Position numbers and translations under genes: made by a program | Origin: Uloborus plumipes | Lineage: Eukaryota > Arthropoda > Arachnida > Araneae > Uloboridae | Direction of reading: 5' to 3' | NCBI GenBank assembly: GCA_038373865.1 | Contig: JAXGGA010001174.1 | Coordinates: 1 to 64,000 of the forward strand | Length of the DNA stretch: 64,000 bases | In this document: piece after piece, positions 24,105 through 36,331 of the stretch | Position numbering within the stretch: the first letter of the stretch is position 1 | Layout: each line of letters starts with the position of its first letter | Notes under the pieces: generated by a model | What the model saw: only the letters and a program-made list of their open reading frames with translations | Database searches by the model: none | What the model was told of the DNA's origin: nothing

Positions 24105-27100
24105 GTATGTATGCAAAATTCAATACCGATTTTAAAAGTTTAAACGATCTGCGAAGTGTATCGATAAATAAGGATGCTTTGAATAATGAAATGCTTGAAT
24201 TTCATATGAAAATGCCGAAATTAATTTTGAAAGATAAGCATATAACACATTTGGGATTGCACTTAATAAGTAAATACTTGTCCGCTAATGTGAATGAAAT
24301 TCTAATCGTATGAAATGATACGAAAAGCTGGCATCGTAAGATTGACATTTTCAGTACATTAGAAAGAATTATCTAAAATATCTGCAGACATTTTAGGACA
24401 TATTTATTGTTTTAAAATTGATTGACTTTGAAATGTTGTAGACCAGTTTCTTCCATTTTACTTGTACGATTGACCCTTCTCCGATGTAATTTGTTATAGT
24501 GTGTAACAATACTTGTAAAGAACTGTTTGGAACTTTGACTAGAAAGCATTTGTCCATTTTGCGGCTAATGCCACCAAATATCCACTGTTGTGGAAAAATT
24601 GGACCAGCATTATTCTTTTTGTAAATAAGCTCTCGTCCATTTCAACTGTCTTTTCATAACCACCGATTTTTTTTTTCTCCTATTTCGTTAATACTTCTAT
24701 ACAAACTTTTCTTAAGTAGCTGTTCCAGTCTGCAACTGCATTATTCTTTCTCCAATTGTTTTCCACACCATTTGAGTGAAGCTATCTCTTTGTTTCAGGC
24801 AGAAATAAATCTCAAGTTGGAAAACTTAGTATGAATGGCTCGAACCACTACCGCTTTGAACCCTTTTCTTCATGCAGCATATTGATTTATTGTAGCACCA
24901 ACGTCAGACCCAGATAATATAGACAAACACGCGAACGCTGTTCGCAGAAAGAATTCAAATGTTGGAGACAATTTTGATATGTTTGAGATAAATTTCTGTA
25001 TTAGGACATTTTTTTTGGTAAAGGATGTATTTTAGTCCCTAATTTTGAAGAATCCACAGTTAATAATCCTGAAAAAGGAGTATAAAACTTTGAATTGAAA
25101 GAACTTGCTGATTTTATAGTGGTATGGTAGTTTTATATATTTTTTTTATTTTTGCTGTTGGCAGCGATATAAGAGTTGAGAAGTACAGTGTTTTTTTGCA
25201 GCAAATTTTAAGAAATTCATTCTGTTCGCATACAGTTTAAAAATTTATCTAGGTCTGACCAACGTACTCCATCACAAAAAGACAGTTTTATTTCATGATT
25301 ATGCAATAGCATTGAACGTGAGAAGGGGGGGCAGTCCGCCTCAGGTATCATCCGTCTGGGGGAGAAAAAGAAGGGAAAATAATCCAGATTCTAAAATGCA
25401 GAAGCATAACTATTAGGGAGGGGGATGCTGACTTTTAGCCGAGTAACACCCCCAGGCACTATTTATCGCAAGGGCACCCAGGGCCTGTGCCCTGAGCATG
25501 AAATTTCCAAGAGGCAGGAAAAATTTTCAGAAGTTATTAAATTGCTTTTTTAAAAATCCTCCCAGCGCTTTAAAACTTCAGGTTGTCGACTTTCCTGTCT
25601 TGTTCTTTTCATTCCTCTTTTTATTTCGTAGAAATGGCAAAAGATGTGAAATCCTCTTTTTTAATTAAAACCTTATTTTAGACAATTAAAAGGGGGTGCT
25701 AGGGAGATGAAGGGGCTAAGTAACAAAACAGAAACTACGAGTAATTAAAGTTCAAAGTTTTATTGTTGTAGTAGATACAGCTTTTATGTTTTCAAATACA
25801 TTGATTTCTCAAAGCCGGGGGGGGGGGGGGGCAATTGATCTCCCTAAATGACGGCCTCTATATAACAATTACGCAGACAATTGTGCCAGCAGACACGCAT
25901 CTGAAAGGAGTGTTAGAGAAGCCCAGTAGGGGTCGCTACGAGGGGGGTGGGATGGGGCAGTCTGCCCCAGTTGACACTCTTCTTGTAGGTTGGAACCCAA
26001 ATGTATTAAAAAGTTTTAAGAAATATTTAAAGTTATGTGTTCTCTCTTAAACTTTGTAGTGTCAGGGAGAGGGGGAGGGGGGTGTTTGCGCTGAGTAATA
26101 CCTTAATGTGGAGCGTGACACCCAAAAAATATTTTTGAGCTTCTGGAAAATTTCCATCTTTCCTTTCTGAAACCTATTGCAAACCGGCCCTTGCTATTTC
26201 GGGTGGTGGCGCCCATGTCTTGCACACACACATACCTATCGCAATTTGAAAAACATTATTTGAACTCAAGGTGTTGAAATGAAAATTATTATTAATTTTC
26301 TTTTTTTTTTTTTTTAAGTTCATCACCCCCAACTGCTCAAAAAAAAATTTTGTTACGTTTTTTTCCCGCATTGAAATAGGAGACGTGACCTTAAAATGTA
26401 GACATAAAATCGTTTTTGTCGATATGGTTTCTCAAGTTACTTGATTTGTTTATTATTATTATTTTTTGTATTTTATTGCCTTTTGGCATTTTGCGGCATG
26501 TTATGAATGTTTATGTATGCACCTTGTTTTTTTCTATAGTTTGAGACAGGAGAAGGAATTGATACACAATGAATTAATTTTGCAGTAAAGAACTAAATTT
26601 ACACGGATTTAGGATTAATTTGAATAGATTTTTAAGTGACTGATCCACTTGATTGTTTGTGGGTAAAAAATAACTGGTAAACCAATTTTCCTCTTTTGTT
26701 TTTTGATATTCTTCTTTACATTATAGCGCATAGCTTGGCCCAAGCTCCTGATTTAGGTGTTCAGGGGGAGGGGTTTAATTCTCCCCTCCCATGTCTTTGA
26801 GAATTTATTTTATTTACGTTTTAGTTCAATTTTGGAACTTGCAAAGCGTCAATTAATTTAATTTCTTATCTAGTGTAAAATATGAAATGACCGAAAAGCA
26901 TGGATGTTAAGCACTAAATTTCTGAATATGTTTTTTCTTCAACATTTCTTTCAGCGAATTTTTGCATTTTTCACGATTTTATGCTTTTGTGCTTATCGGT
27001 GGATTTGGAGATGATCAGAGACTATAAAACATGTATAACTCTTCAAAAATCCTTATTTGCTGACTTTTGGTTCATAATTTTGTGGCCCCAATTGCCCCTT

Positions 27101-28186
27101 AAAAGCCTCAAAACAGAATTTCATACACGTTTTTTTGAAATTTTCACAGGGGAGAAACCCCGACCCCCATTTAAAGTTTTTTTTAAACACTCATAGAGAT
27201 TGCTTTTATAAGTTTGCAAAAAGCCATAAAAGTGTTAGTTTTGAAAAGTATGAATTTTATGGAAACATACCATCAAACCCAGATAATATAGACGAACTCG
27301 CGAACGCCGTTCGCAGAAAACTTTCGAAGTTTGCAGAAAATTTTTGCATTTTGTTAAAAAAGTTATAAATTTAGGAAGTTTTCTATCTGAAATATGTCTT
27401 GATTTTGTTCATTGTGGGGCAGTAGCTTGTTACATACGAAACTGACACATTCATTAATCATGACGGATTGACAACCAACCTCATGGTAGAACCTGCACTT
27501 CATACAACTTGATATTTTTGTTGTTGGTAGCACTTTAGGATTCAGAAGCCCCCTTTTTTTTGCAGAAAATTTTAAAGAAATTATTTAAGTTTGCAGACAG
27601 TTTTACATTTTATCTAAGTCTGCATACCATAGGTTTTTCTACCAGAGGGAATCCCCAAATTACCGTCCCCCCCCCCCTGTACGCCACTGGTTGTAACATG
27701 CATTTTTAAAGGTGTTTTTTTACAGAAAACAGAAAATTTGTGTATGTTGAGTGCTTTTTTTTGCAGGGAGGGGGGGGGGGAGCGGTTTCACCATAATTTT
27801 CCGCCAGGGGTGTCACCCGTGCTAGCTAGGCCACTGGATTATGATCACATATTACATTTTTGCCAATATACCTTTCTCTTGAAAAAAAACTCTGCACCTT
27901 CAGTTCTGGTTATATTCCAAATTTTCATCATTCTATAAAAAACTATTGATATTGTTACAGAAATGAAATTAAAGTAATGAAGAAAGAAAAATGTGTTTTG
28001 TTTTGAATGAATTCAGAAACTTAATGACAAACAAGCATTCTTCTTATGGTTGTAAAAAAAATAGCGAAATTCTACATTATTTGGCAATTTTTCACTTGCG
28101 CTTGGCTAACGGATAAGTACTTACCTCTCTAACTTGACATACATTTACAGGAACTTCTATGAGTCAATATCCACTGGTTAATTTAG
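24105..28186. other. proposed intron 1, left part, repeat fragments only
   Basis: Contains an inverted GGCCGTCATTTAGGGAG fragment ending at 25858, two diverged copies of a repeat with the core CAGATAATATAGAC (near 24912 and 27280, each followed by GCGAACGC and GTTCGCAGAAA), and long G/C runs near 25325, 25818, 27664 and 27768. These look like degenerate transposon fragments. No exon with a convincing protein signal. Confidence 0.4.
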
Positions 28187-28193
28187 TATACCT

Positions 28194-31100
28194 CAAGGCC
28201 GTAGCCAGGATTTTTTTTCGGGGGGGGTCCGAAGTGAAGAAAGTTTGTTTGAAAAAAAAAATAAACAATGCAACTTTTATGACGCAATGGGAGCAAAGGC
28301 TGTTCGTACGGAGGGGGGGGGGGCACCTGCTCCCCTTCACTTCCGAAAGTAAAGGGGCCCTGCCCTTCACTTTTTGGAGCGAAAAATTAACGGTCGGTTA
28401 TTTATTGGGTGGATCGATTTATTTCATGAAAATTAAAAACTGAAAATAACACAAAAATGTTTTTTTTTCCTCATCTTATTTCACAAGAAAGGAACTTTGA
28501 ATTGCAAAAGGGACATCTACAGTAAAATCCATCCTGCATTTCAGACTGTATTAAAGTTTTTGGAGGTCATTTGTTAAAATCCAATAATATAGGCAAATTT
28601 TACAGAAAAAACAACAACTTTAGGGTGCCGCCCTAAGCTCCTCACAAACTTCTTTTGATCCCCCAATTTCTTGGTGCTCCAGCCACCAATGATTGGGAGT
28701 ATGTTGGACTAACAGGAAGGAGAGTGAAGTTGAGGTAATGGACAAGATGTTAATCAATTGGCTTTTGGGAAGAAGGAAAGGAGTCTTTCTCCTCTCCTGC
28801 ATTCAAATAAATTTATCAGAATTTATGACGACGTCATGTTTGAAAAATTGAAGAAAAGATAATTAAAGAAACTCTGCGACTTGGTGACCTTTTCTGCGAC
28901 TTGGTGACGTGGGACCGAAGGAAGGAACATAAAGGAGTGCGACGATAAATTGCTATGTGCTATAGGGGTCGAGAAATATAGTACAAAACACTTCGCACCC
29001 AGAAAACAAAGAATGCATTTTCGTTAACTCATCACCTCTCCATTGATAATAACAATAACTGATTTAAACATCTGTATCTGTTTTTACTGTGATCAATGTG
29101 TTAAGAGATAGAAGTTTTTAAAAAATCTTATACTTTTTGCTAATTTGTTCGCAGTAAGCCCAAAAGGGGACCACACTTGTTTTGTGGCGTAAAGGAGAGG
29201 ATCTTCTGTCTCTTTCCATGATAAATAAATCTCAACGACAAGTGCCATAAATTTTGTTATCCCGTTAAAGATTATAGACCAGCAGGAGAGACGGAATAAT
29301 TTAAGTTTTAAGTTAAAAAGATAGAAAAAAACTCCTTTGGCGAAATAGTGCGCAGAACTATGGGTCATTCCATGTCAAGTGTCCCAAACTTCGAGAAAAT
29401 CCCCACTCGACCCCCTCCGATTTTAATGAAATTTTTTTTTGGATGTACATATAAAACTTGCATGAAACCATACCAAATTATAAGTCTATAGCCATATGGT
29501 TTAGACAATAAAAATTATTTTAGAAAGGCCTCTTTACCGTGTCTTGAAAAAAAATCACCAAATCGTCAAGTTTGTGCTTTTATTGCTCGCGATCTAAGAC
29601 GATTATCAGGCTCAAATTTGGTGATTCTGATCACTGTTTATGGTAGAATAGCCTACTTGTGTAACAGAAGTTCCACGCACTGTAGATTTTTTGCAGTTTG
29701 CTGCCAAAAGTTGGTAAAAAATCGTATTTTGGCAAATTTGACCACACGTTATCAGCTTGTATCTGCTGAGAGAATGACTTTCTGAAGCTAATTCTTTCCT
29801 CGTTTGTAACATGATAGTTCGTCCGAAAGGTGTGCAAGTGGCATCTCGATAGCTCAAATAATTGCTGAATTATGCGAGTTGAAATTCCAGTCAAATTTCT
29901 TTTTTCTCAATTTTGTCTCAATTTCGAAGGGCAATATCTCGCAAAGGTCATCTTGAATTTCAATTTTCTTTACATCATTGGAAAGAACACACTTTTCATA
30001 ACTAAAAAACGTTATTTTTATTTTTGAGACAAACCATTAAGGGGATATTGCAGATCAAAAATGTGTACGTCATTCATCGTGAAATTAAAGAAAAAAAGAC
30101 ATTGACCTCAAAAGTTGATGTCAATTTGTTCTATTAAAATTTACAGGAGCTATTGTTTTTATGTTCTGATGAAAAAAAAAAACCTTTTTTAGATATTTTC
30201 GAACTTTAGTTTTTGTGTGCGCATCCGTAAAAACTCAAAAAATGGAAAAAAATAAAGTTTCGTTTTTAACAGAAATAATTATCTTCTTATCGCTGCTATA
30301 AGAGCCTGAGTCTTTTCCAATGTATTATTTTTAAGCTCTTGAAACAGAATTTCGGATATTATGTCACTTGGCAAGGTGTCATTAATATCTTAAATTCATA
30401 AAAAGCATTGTTTCCTTTTTCAAAAAAATAAAAATAAAAACAATTGATAAAAGAGATAAATAATAAATTAAACAGTTAATATGGTGTGTACGTGATAAAA
30501 AGTATGTATAATAGGACTGCAGAGCTTTTTTTCTAAAAAGCGATAACGAAAGTTGTCGATAGAGTTGAATATTGCAATTATTTCCACCGTGTAAATAAAT
30601 GATAACAATAGTAATTGAACATATGATAAGTAATTGAAAATCCATTCTTTATACTGCCGAGGATGTGTCTTTCAGCCTGTGATTGCAATTTGCCCATAAA
30701 CAAAAATGATGAAAAATGGGAAAATGCTTTTTATGACCTTGAAACATTAATGACCTATAACCTTGCCAAGTTACATATCATCCGAAATTCTGTTTCAAGA
30801 GCTTAAAAATAACACATAGAGAGACTCAAGCTCTTATAGCAGCGATAAGAAGATAATTATTTTTGTTAAAAACGAAACTTTTTTTTTTTTGCTTTTTCTT
30901 GAGTTTTTATGAATGCGCACTCAAACACTTAAGTTCAAAAATATCTAAAAAAGGGTTTTTTCATCAGAACATAAGTACAATAGCTCCTGCGAATAATAAT
31001 TGAACAAATTGACATCAACTTTTGAGGTCTATGTCTTTTTTTTTTTTTTGATTTCACGTTGAATGACGTACACATTTTTGATCTGCAATATCCCCTTGAA

Positions 31101-32004
31101 ACTGGTTTGTCTCAAAAATAAAAATAACGTTTTTTAGTTAAGAAAAGTGTGTTCTTTCCAATGACGTAAAGAAAATTGAAATTTAAGATGACCCTTGCGA
31201 GATATTGCCCTTTGAAATTGATACAAAATTGAGAAAAAAGAAATTTGACTGGAATTTCAACTCGCATAATTCAGCAATTATTTGAGCTATCGAGATGCCA
31301 CTAGCACACCTTTCGGACGAACTATCAGGCTACAAACGAGGAAAGAATTAGCTTCAGAAAGTCATTCTCTTAGCAGATACAAGCTGATAAGGTATGGTCA
31401 AAATTTGCCAAAATACGATTTTTTACCAACTTTGGCAGCAAATTGCAAAAAATCTACAGTGCATGGAGCTTCTGTTACACAAGTAGGCTATTCTACCCTA
31501 AACAGTGATCAGAATCACCAAATTTGAGTCTGATAATCGTCTTAGGTCGCGAGCAATAAAAGCACAAACTTGACGATTTGGACAGTTCTTTCAAGACACG
31601 AAAAAGAGGCCTTTCTAAAATAATTTTTACTGGCTGAACCATAAGGCTTATGGAGCTATAATTTGGTATGGTTTCATGCAAGTCTTATACATACATCCAA
31701 AAAAAATTTCATCAAAATCGGAGGGGGTCGAGTGGGGACGCCTCGTACACTTGATATGGAATGATCTCTATTCAAGTTTATTCAAAGGATTTTTTATTAT
31801 TCTAATTTTTCTTTATATCATCAAAAACCTCAGACCCGTCACAACTTCGGGGGGGGGGGGGGGGGGGGGGATCTCCGACCATCAAACCTTGAAATTTTCT
31901 TTTTTTTTTTTTCTTTTTTAGTTGAATACTTTTTAAACTTTTGAGGTTTGAAAATTTCGGGGGGGGTTCTGACCCCCTGACCCCCCCCGCTGGCTACGGC
32001 CTTG
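28194..32004. mobile_element. hAT element with CAAGGCCGTAGCCAG ends
   Basis: CAAGGCCGTAGCCAG at the left is inverted as CTGGCTACGGCCTTG at the right. An exact 8-bp target duplication GTATACCT lies at 28186-28193 and 32005-32012. Subterminal G runs include 22 consecutive G at 31849-31870. The element was itself entered by the foldback at 29362-31767. Remaining sequence of about 1.4 kb has no recognisable transposase. Confidence 0.85.
29362..31767. repeat. 2.4-kb foldback element 1
   Basis: Arms of about 1.05 kb (29362-30420 and 30710-31767) are inverted copies, with outer ends GGGTCATTCCATGTCAAG and the complement of CTTGATATGGAATGATCT. The central 290 bases are single-copy. Mirror ORFs of 81 codons at 29612-29857 (-) and 31282-31527 (+) share a start near ATGCCACT and read outward-to-inward symmetrically. 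They are parts of the arms, with no family match I know. Confidence 0.8.
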
Positions 32005-32490
32005 GTATACCTCAACACCCAAATTTTGAATTGGTAGCCAATGGCTACTAACACCCCACAAAATGGTAGCCAAATTTCAGAAAATGGTAGCCAAACTTAA
32101 AATTAAAAAAATTTCAATGTAACTTGATAAAAATCAAGAATAAAGTTTGATTATACCCATATTTGAATGTTCAAAATTCAATAAATAAGTTCTAACTTGC
32201 TCTTATGAAGAAAAAAAAATATTTCTTTTGTTATTTGTTTTTGATACTTGTTCACAAAAAAAAAAAAAAAAAAAAAAAATCAATAAAATTTAAGTTTGGA
32301 CAGTACGGTTTAAACTCGGGCCAACTTATCTGATTTTTTTTAGTATGTATAGCAAGAGCAGACATTCAAAATTCGGTGAAAACCCGACCTATGGTGTCAA
32401 AACACTTTTCTCTTTCTTTTTTGGTTTTAATCACATAGCAAAACAAGCAGCAAAATATTCTGAAGGAAAAAATGATTATTCAACAAAAGA

Positions 32491-33300
32491 ATAAAATGAG
32501 CCAAGGTATAGATGGGAGCAGATAATAAAATCCCCCAAAACTTCGACAATAATTTGAATATTATCCGGATGTAAAAAGATTGAGATTCCAAACGAGGCCG
32601 CAATTTTCGTCGAATCACGTGTTTCTTTGTTGGCATTGGCGTCGAACTACTTTTAAGATTCATGTCACATGATATGAACGACGATTTAAAATTAGGTTAA
32701 TTAGTAAATAAATTAAAAATAATACATAAAATGAGCCGAGCTACGGTAGTAGATAATAAGAAGCCTCAAAGATTCCAAAATAATTGAGATATTTTTAGGA
32801 TGCGAAAGGATTGAAATCCCAAACAAGGTACGCAACTTTCGGCGAGGCACGTGTGACTTTGTGCGCACGAGCGGCAACTCACGTTTTTTTTTTTTGTTAA
32901 CATTGTATGTCAATAAGCAAATAAAATAATAATAAAAAAAACCCCCTCAATTAATGAGTAAAGTGAGACATGTTGTGGTAGCAGATAACATAAGTCTCAA
33001 AAGTTCCAAACAGGATGCAAAAAGATTGATAGCTCAAACACGGCCCGCATATTTCGGTGAGCCACGTGCTTTTTGGTGGCATGAGCCAAACTATGTTTCA
33101 ATGGTTAATATTACAATGAGCAATTAAAATTATATTAATAAATACATTACAAAATTACTCTATGGAAAGAGCCGAGTTACATTAACAGATAACAAAATGC
33201 CTCAAAACTTCAAAAATAATTGAAACATTATCAAGATGCAAAAGGATTGCCCTCCTCAAACCAGGTGCGCAATTTTTGGCGAGGCACGTGTTTCTATTAA
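32491..33300. repeat. four degenerate ~230-bp tandem units, each with CACGTG
   Basis: Unit starts marked by AAAATGAGCC or variants occur at about 32491, 32726, 32958 and 33162. Each unit proceeds through a GCAGATAA-like word, a CAAAACTTC-like word and a GCAAAAGGATTG-like word, and ends in GGCGAGGCACGTGTTTC or a variant. CACGTG is exact in all four although the surroundings have diverged. Confidence 0.7.
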
Positions 33301-33666
33301 AGAAGCGATATATTTTCAAGCGAATTTTAAGTGGATGAGAGTATAATACCATCTCCCTTCTACGCCCCCGGCGATCCGACTGCCGAATGTTTAGTGGACA
33401 AGAGGATTTGGGAAAAGGTCACATGTCAAGGTTAAGGTTGGGAAAGAGGTGTAGCATTTTTGAATTGTAGCCATGTTGGCGACCTCAGTGAAAATAATGA
33501 TCGCCAAATCGTGAAAATTGGTCGCATTTGGCGACTGGCGACCGCGAGTGTTGACCTATATAATTTAGGCCATTTTTTGGTACCAATATTCTTTTACATT
33601 GACTAATTTTGAGAAATATGTAGGTTTTGGGTCAGTCAATTAATTTTTTTCCAGAAAGAACTCTTA

Positions 33667-33810
33667 GGGCCCTGCTCCACATCAGCGTAAAACGCGAGCG
33701 TAAAGCAGAAACGTAAAATTGATTAAATGGTATTCTTATGGAAAGTACCAGGATTTTCGGTTTCTGCCTTCGGTTTCGGTCGCGTTTTACGCTGATGTGG
33801 AGCAAGGCCC
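33667..33810. mobile_element. Harbinger-type MITE
   Basis: 144 bp flanked by TTA on both sides (33664-33666 and 33811-33813), the target choice of PIF/Harbinger. Inverted ends begin GGGCCCTGCTCCACATCAGC and are nearly perfect for about 34 bases. The centre is single-copy. Confidence 0.85.
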
Positions 33811-34167
33811 TTAGAGAATTCCCCCTTGTACCCAGAGTTTGCTATCACATTCTGTTGTACTCTTGCACCCCCAGAGCTGGGCATTGGAGAAATAAATCCA
33901 GGTCAGTTCCTAAGAGAAACGAAGCAGCACGAAACATGTTTTTCTAACAAATGTGATTTGTCTTTTCTCTTAAATAGACCTGAATGATAAGGAACTCTTA
34001 TCTCTTTTCAAAAATTTTGCATTTATTTATATTAAAATTTTTAAAACTGCTGTTTGTTTTGTTTATTTTATAAGAAAAAAAAGGAAGAAAGAATAAAAGG
34101 AAAAAGAATTACTGAAATTTGAATGTACATTAGTAAATAAGTAATGCAGAAAGCACTAAGATTTGAA

Positions 34168-34256
34168 ATTAAGGAACCTTCGTAAGTTGACACCTGCTTC
34201 ACTCGCCATATTTTCGTCTTCCCTTGAGATGTCAAGTTATCGAGGGTCCACTGTAT
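34168..34256 (-). mobile_element. pogo/Tigger-like terminal remnant
   Basis: Read on the minus strand it begins CAGTGGACCCTCGATAACTT, a classic pogo-type terminus, and fades after about 90 bases. It ends 68 bases before the next exon. Confidence 0.5.
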
Positions 34257-34324
34257 AAAGTTGTGTTCCGCTGCCATGATTTCTTTTAACTTTGCATTCT
34301 AACTGATAAAATTTACTTTTTCAG

Positions 34325-34472
34325 CCATCATCTCTAAGTTAAATGAAAATTCAAACATCGAAGAAAAGTTGGCTCTTGCTAAAAGGATCTTTTCTTGCCA
34401 GAAAATAAATCTCTTAAACAAAAAGGAAATAATTTTAAATTGGCTTTTTGATAATATCGGCAATTATTTGGA
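34325..34472 (+). CDS. URB2: URB2-like nucleolar protein, exon 2
   Basis: Exon between a TTACTTTTTCAG acceptor and a GTAAGT donor. After two bases that finish a split codon it reads IISKLNENSNIEEKLALAKR, then a Cys-Gln-containing stretch, then LLNKKEIILNWLFDNIGNYL. In human URB2 (from memory) the N-terminus has KLKLA in the same place, then a PNKEQVLLDW block, so the order and spacing W-KL-LA / NKE-LL-W are conserved. URB2 (Npa2 in yeast) is a helical-repeat protein of nucleolar pre-60S particles. The identification rests on my recall of one orthologue. The exon ends with GA, completed by T of the next exon to Asp. Confidence 0.75.
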
Positions 34473-34528
34473 GTAAGTACCTATTCTCAATACCTTTTTT
34501 TCCCCTCAGTACCTTATTTCCTCAAATA

Positions 34529-34704
34529 CTGTCGGCCCCGCTTAAACGAATACTGTCGGTTCCAAGAAATATTATTCGATAAACCAGGGTATTCAATTAA
34601 GCGGTGATCTTTAACATTACGTCTATGACTTCAGTTCTGAGATATTTTATTCGTATAAGCGGGGGTATTCGTTTATCTGTTGCCTGATTGAGCGGGGACG
34701 ACAG
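34529..34704. mobile_element. pogo/Tigger-like MITE, copy B
   Basis: 176 bp, ends CTGTCGGCCCCGCTTAAACG and the complement of GAGCGGGGACGACAG, TA on both sides. Highly similar to copy A at 8389-8574. It lies only 56 bases after the exon 2 donor. Confidence 0.7.
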
Positions 34705-35040
34705 TAGTTGCAAAAATTTATCGCATTGAATATTGAAAATATTGAAGTATAAATAATGGAGTAAAACGTTTTTAAATACAAAAAAGAGCAACTGCTTTCT
34801 TTGGTCTCCTCTTCTTCTACTTGTGTTTTTATGATTTTGCTTATTTGGTCTTCCAAAAGCAGTCAGATTAAAAGATCTTAACCTTACCAAGCAACCTTTA
34901 ATTTTGATGTTTAAGATGCATTGAGTAGTTTGTCAAAATGGTGAAACAGTTTCTATTTATGTTAGCTATGATAAATCAATATATTTTTTTTAGTGCATCA
35001 AAGTTGAAATTAAGGTTTGAATTATGTTTATGTCTCCTAA

Positions 35041-35870
35041 TTTTTTAACCGACTTCAACAAAGGAGGAGGTTATACAATTCGTAGGAGAATTTTTTTTTT
35101 TTTTTTTTGTATGTTATAAGATTTCTCGAAGATGCCTGGACCGATTTCAAAAATTCTTTTTTTGTTAGAAAGGGTTTCATTTCCGATTAGTCCCATTATC
35201 TCATGGTCCGGGTTTGATAACGGGAACCAGCAGAAATTGTTCGAAATAGAAATCGGGATCACTTTAAATGAAGGCTTAACTAAATCAAGCATGAAATTCA
35301 ACTAAATTTAAACTTTATTCTGAACTTTATTTAAAATCGTAATTGTTAGGTTTTGACTATATTTTGATTATTTTAAGTGCATTTACACTAAAAAGAATGA
35401 AATAAAATATTTTTGAAAAAAAAATAGAACCGACTTCAGTTGGAAATTACTCTAAAAAGTAAAAAATGATTTTTTTTCTTTGAACACCATCGAAACTACT
35501 TTTAATCATAAGTTTTGAAGTCGGAGCAAAAACAATGTATAGAATCATACGCAACTACAATTAAACTATAAATATAAATTTTAATGAATCCAGGTTCTTT
35601 AAGAGCATTGGCATACATTTCATTGATTACCACACATTCGTGCAATGGTACAAATATTCTGCTTTAATTTTCAATGGTTTCTCTGAAAAATGTTGGCAAA
35701 ATATGGTTTCTTATCATTTAAACTATCGTTTTTGCGCCGACTTCAAAACTTATGTTTAAAAGTAGTTTCGATGGTGTTCAAAGAAAAAAAATTATTTTTT
35801 ACTCTTTAGAGTAATTTCCAACTGAAGTCAGTTCTATTTTTTTTTTTTTTTTTTCAAAAATATTTTATAT
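35041..35870. repeat. ACCGACTTCAACAAAGGAGG repeat and an inverted repeat pair
   Basis: The block from 35047 (ACCGACTTCAACAAAGGAGG, then a T run) recurs at 57660. Such blocks are widespread in arthropod genomes; I do not assign a class. From 35400 to 35530 and 35735 to 35870 is an inverted pair with ACCGACTTCAGTTGGAAATT in one arm, AATTTCCAACTGAAGTCAG in the other, and a 200-base loop. Confidence 0.6.
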
Positions 35871-36216
35871 CAATAATGTTTGTATTTATTATTTAATCAC
35901 AAATATGCAATCTTATAAGCAAAGTCAGTTGAAAGAATATGCTTGGTAAAAAGGGAGCAAATATTAAAGTATTTTCTTCTCTCTTCTCACTAAAGTATTT
36001 TTTTAACGCTTTCATTTCCGGTATTCAATTTTGATTGATTCAAACTTTTTTTACTTTCTAGTTTCAAAGAGTTGATTGTATTATTATTATGACATTAAAG
36101 TATGTTATAAATTCATTAACAATTGACTTGAAAAAATACATATATCTATGTCTATTTTGTTACTGTATTGATGTGTTTTGCTTGATTTTTTTAAACTGAA
36201 ACTTGTTCTCTTGCAG

Positions 36217-36331
36217 TAATAATTTACCTTATAATTCGAAACTATTGTGGCAGACATTACATGAACTCTTAGTTCTAGAGCTAGAATCCTCTAACACCCA
36301 AGTGATACTTCTCAAAAGTAACTGCATTAAA
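36217..36331 (+). CDS. URB2: URB2-like nucleolar protein, exon 3
   Basis: Acceptor TTCTCTTGCAG, donor GTAAGT. One base completes Asp from exon 2. The frame then reads NNLPYNSKLLWQTLHELL and LELESSNTQVILLKSNCIK. The LW..L...L block aligns with the ERLWIYIDNIL block of human URB2 (recalled), followed by the short Leu-rich segment at the same spacing. The exon ends in phase 0. It supplies helix-forming sequence of the N-terminal helical-repeat region. No disruption. Confidence 0.75.

Larger units (their letters stand above)
28187..33562. mobile_element. outer element with TATAGGTCAACAC-type ends
   Basis: The left end TATACCTCAACAC is rebuilt across the hAT insertion (either side of it). The right end GTGTTGACCTATA at about 33550-33562 is its inverted partner. 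Next to the ends lie GGTAGCCAA words at the left (32030-32095) and TGGCGACC words at the right (33475-33540), diverged mirror copies. The interior carries the CACGTG-bearing tandem repeats. Without the hAT the element is about 1.6 kb. No transposase ORF seen. Confidence 0.5.

Noticed and set aside
23873..25858. A single 2-kb transposon spanning the proposed URB2-like first exon
   Set aside because: The two GGCCGTCATTTAGGGAG ends are inverted, but they lack a target duplication and differ in the adjacent sequence. I treated them as separate fragments while noting the doubt.
29612..31527. Paired 81-codon ORFs as a duplicated gene
   Set aside because: They are the same segment read in the two arms of a foldback; the similarity is explained by the inverted repeat, and no family is recognised.
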